From Candidatus Auribacterota bacterium (GTDB taxonomy: Bacteria; Auribacterota; JAFGBW01; JAFGJP01), in the NCBI GenBank assembly GCA_016929035.1, contig JAFGJP010000298.1:1-6279 (forward strand): DNA of 6,279 bases, written 5' to 3'. Below the pieces are notes generated by a model. The model had not been told where the DNA came from and searched no databases. It saw only the letters and a program-made list of their open reading frames with translations. Below, in pieces: positions 5,986 to 6,279 of the stretch. Each line of letters begins with the position of its first letter. The stretch's first letter is position 1. A program made the position numbers and the translations under genes.

Positions 5986-6279
5986 TTGGATAATGTGCTG
6001 AGTATTTTTATCGGCATTGGGCTGAGCGCGGCATGCGGGTTCAGGGTTTTTGTCCCTCTTCTGGGGATCAGCCTGGCAAGTTTGACCGGTCATCTTGAAC
6101 TGGCTCCAGGGTTTGAGTGGATAGGAAGTCCACTTGCTTTGATTGCTTTTTCAACAGCCACGCTTCTAGAGATAGCCGCTTACTACATTCCTTTAGTGGA
6201 TAATTTTCTGGATACCATAGCCACTCCAGGGGCAATATTGGCCGGCACAATTATAACCGCTTCGCTTATGGGAGATTCC
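5986..6279 (+). CDS. DUF4126 family membrane protein, N-terminal part (3' end outside window)
   Basis: The frame is open from the TTG at 5986 to the window edge, 98 codons, and the gene continues beyond. The translation begins (M)DNVLSIFIGIGLSAA and continues CGFRVFVPLLGISLASLTG. It later shows 'AFSTATLLEIAAYYIPLVDN', then 'FLDTIATPGAILAGTII'. These are the characteristic blocks of the DUF4126 family: 'GLSAACGFRVFVPLL', 'EIAAYYIPxVDNxLDTIATP' and 'AGT'. Members are small multi-pass membrane proteins of unknown function. Here hydrophobic segments run at about residues 4-36, 50-68 and 80-95. The TTG start is chosen because AAAGGG lies 7 bases upstream and a TAA closes the frame just before it. 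GTG 5995 is the alternative. It is separated from the PilZ gene by 67 bp, so membership of the same operon is uncertain. Confidence 0.85.
   Translation, partial: MDNVLSIFIGIGLSAACGFRVFVPLLGISLASLTGHLELAPGFEWIGSPLALIAFSTATLLEIAAYYIPLVDNFLDTIATPGAILAGTIITASLMGDS

Noticed and set aside
6068..6250. Open frame on the - strand (60 codons) near the right end
   Set aside because: It lies opposite the DUF4126 gene, whose conserved blocks are clear on the + strand.

Overview
The window is a piece of chromosome from a diderm-type bacterium with moderate G+C (mid-40s percent by eye). I cannot name the phylum with confidence. The M23 peptidase has the 'FGEFR..HFHAGID' entry motif and the following beta-sandwich layout that I associate with FCB/PVC-type and other uncultured diderm lineages. 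That is a weak taxonomic hint, not a placement. No tRNA, rRNA, CRISPR, insertion sequence or phage gene is visible, and all genes lie on the + strand.

Left block (2-2855): housekeeping genes packed head to tail. The window opens inside gatA (C-terminal 169 codons). The complete gatB follows after 43 bp, and the complete accD follows only 6 bp after the gatB stop. GatA and GatB are the amidase and kinase/amidotransferase subunits of the Glu-tRNAGln/Asp-tRNAAsn amidotransferase. AccD is the carboxyltransferase beta subunit of acetyl-CoA carboxylase, the first step of fatty acid synthesis. gatC and accA are not in the window.

Boundary (2856-3057): an AT-rich 202-bp gap with no convincing intrinsic terminator. 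It ends in a good sigma70-like promoter (TTGAAA, 17 bp, TACTAT) that contains a run of ten A residues.

Right block (3058-5918): three overlapping genes that look like one translationally coupled unit. The first encodes a small two-pass membrane protein with a HAMP-like segment and no output domain. The second encodes a secreted LytM/M23 peptidoglycan endopeptidase with all active-site residues and Ig-like C-terminal domains. The third encodes a PilZ-domain protein with both c-di-GMP-binding motifs. The overlaps are 59 bp and 32 bp. Together they suggest, by inference, an envelope module in which membrane signalling and c-di-GMP are linked to cell-wall cleavage outside the membrane. This is the most interesting part of the window.

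Right edge (5919-6279): a 67-bp gap with a 9-bp direct repeat, then the first 98 codons of a DUF4126 membrane-protein gene. It probably starts at TTG and runs off the window.
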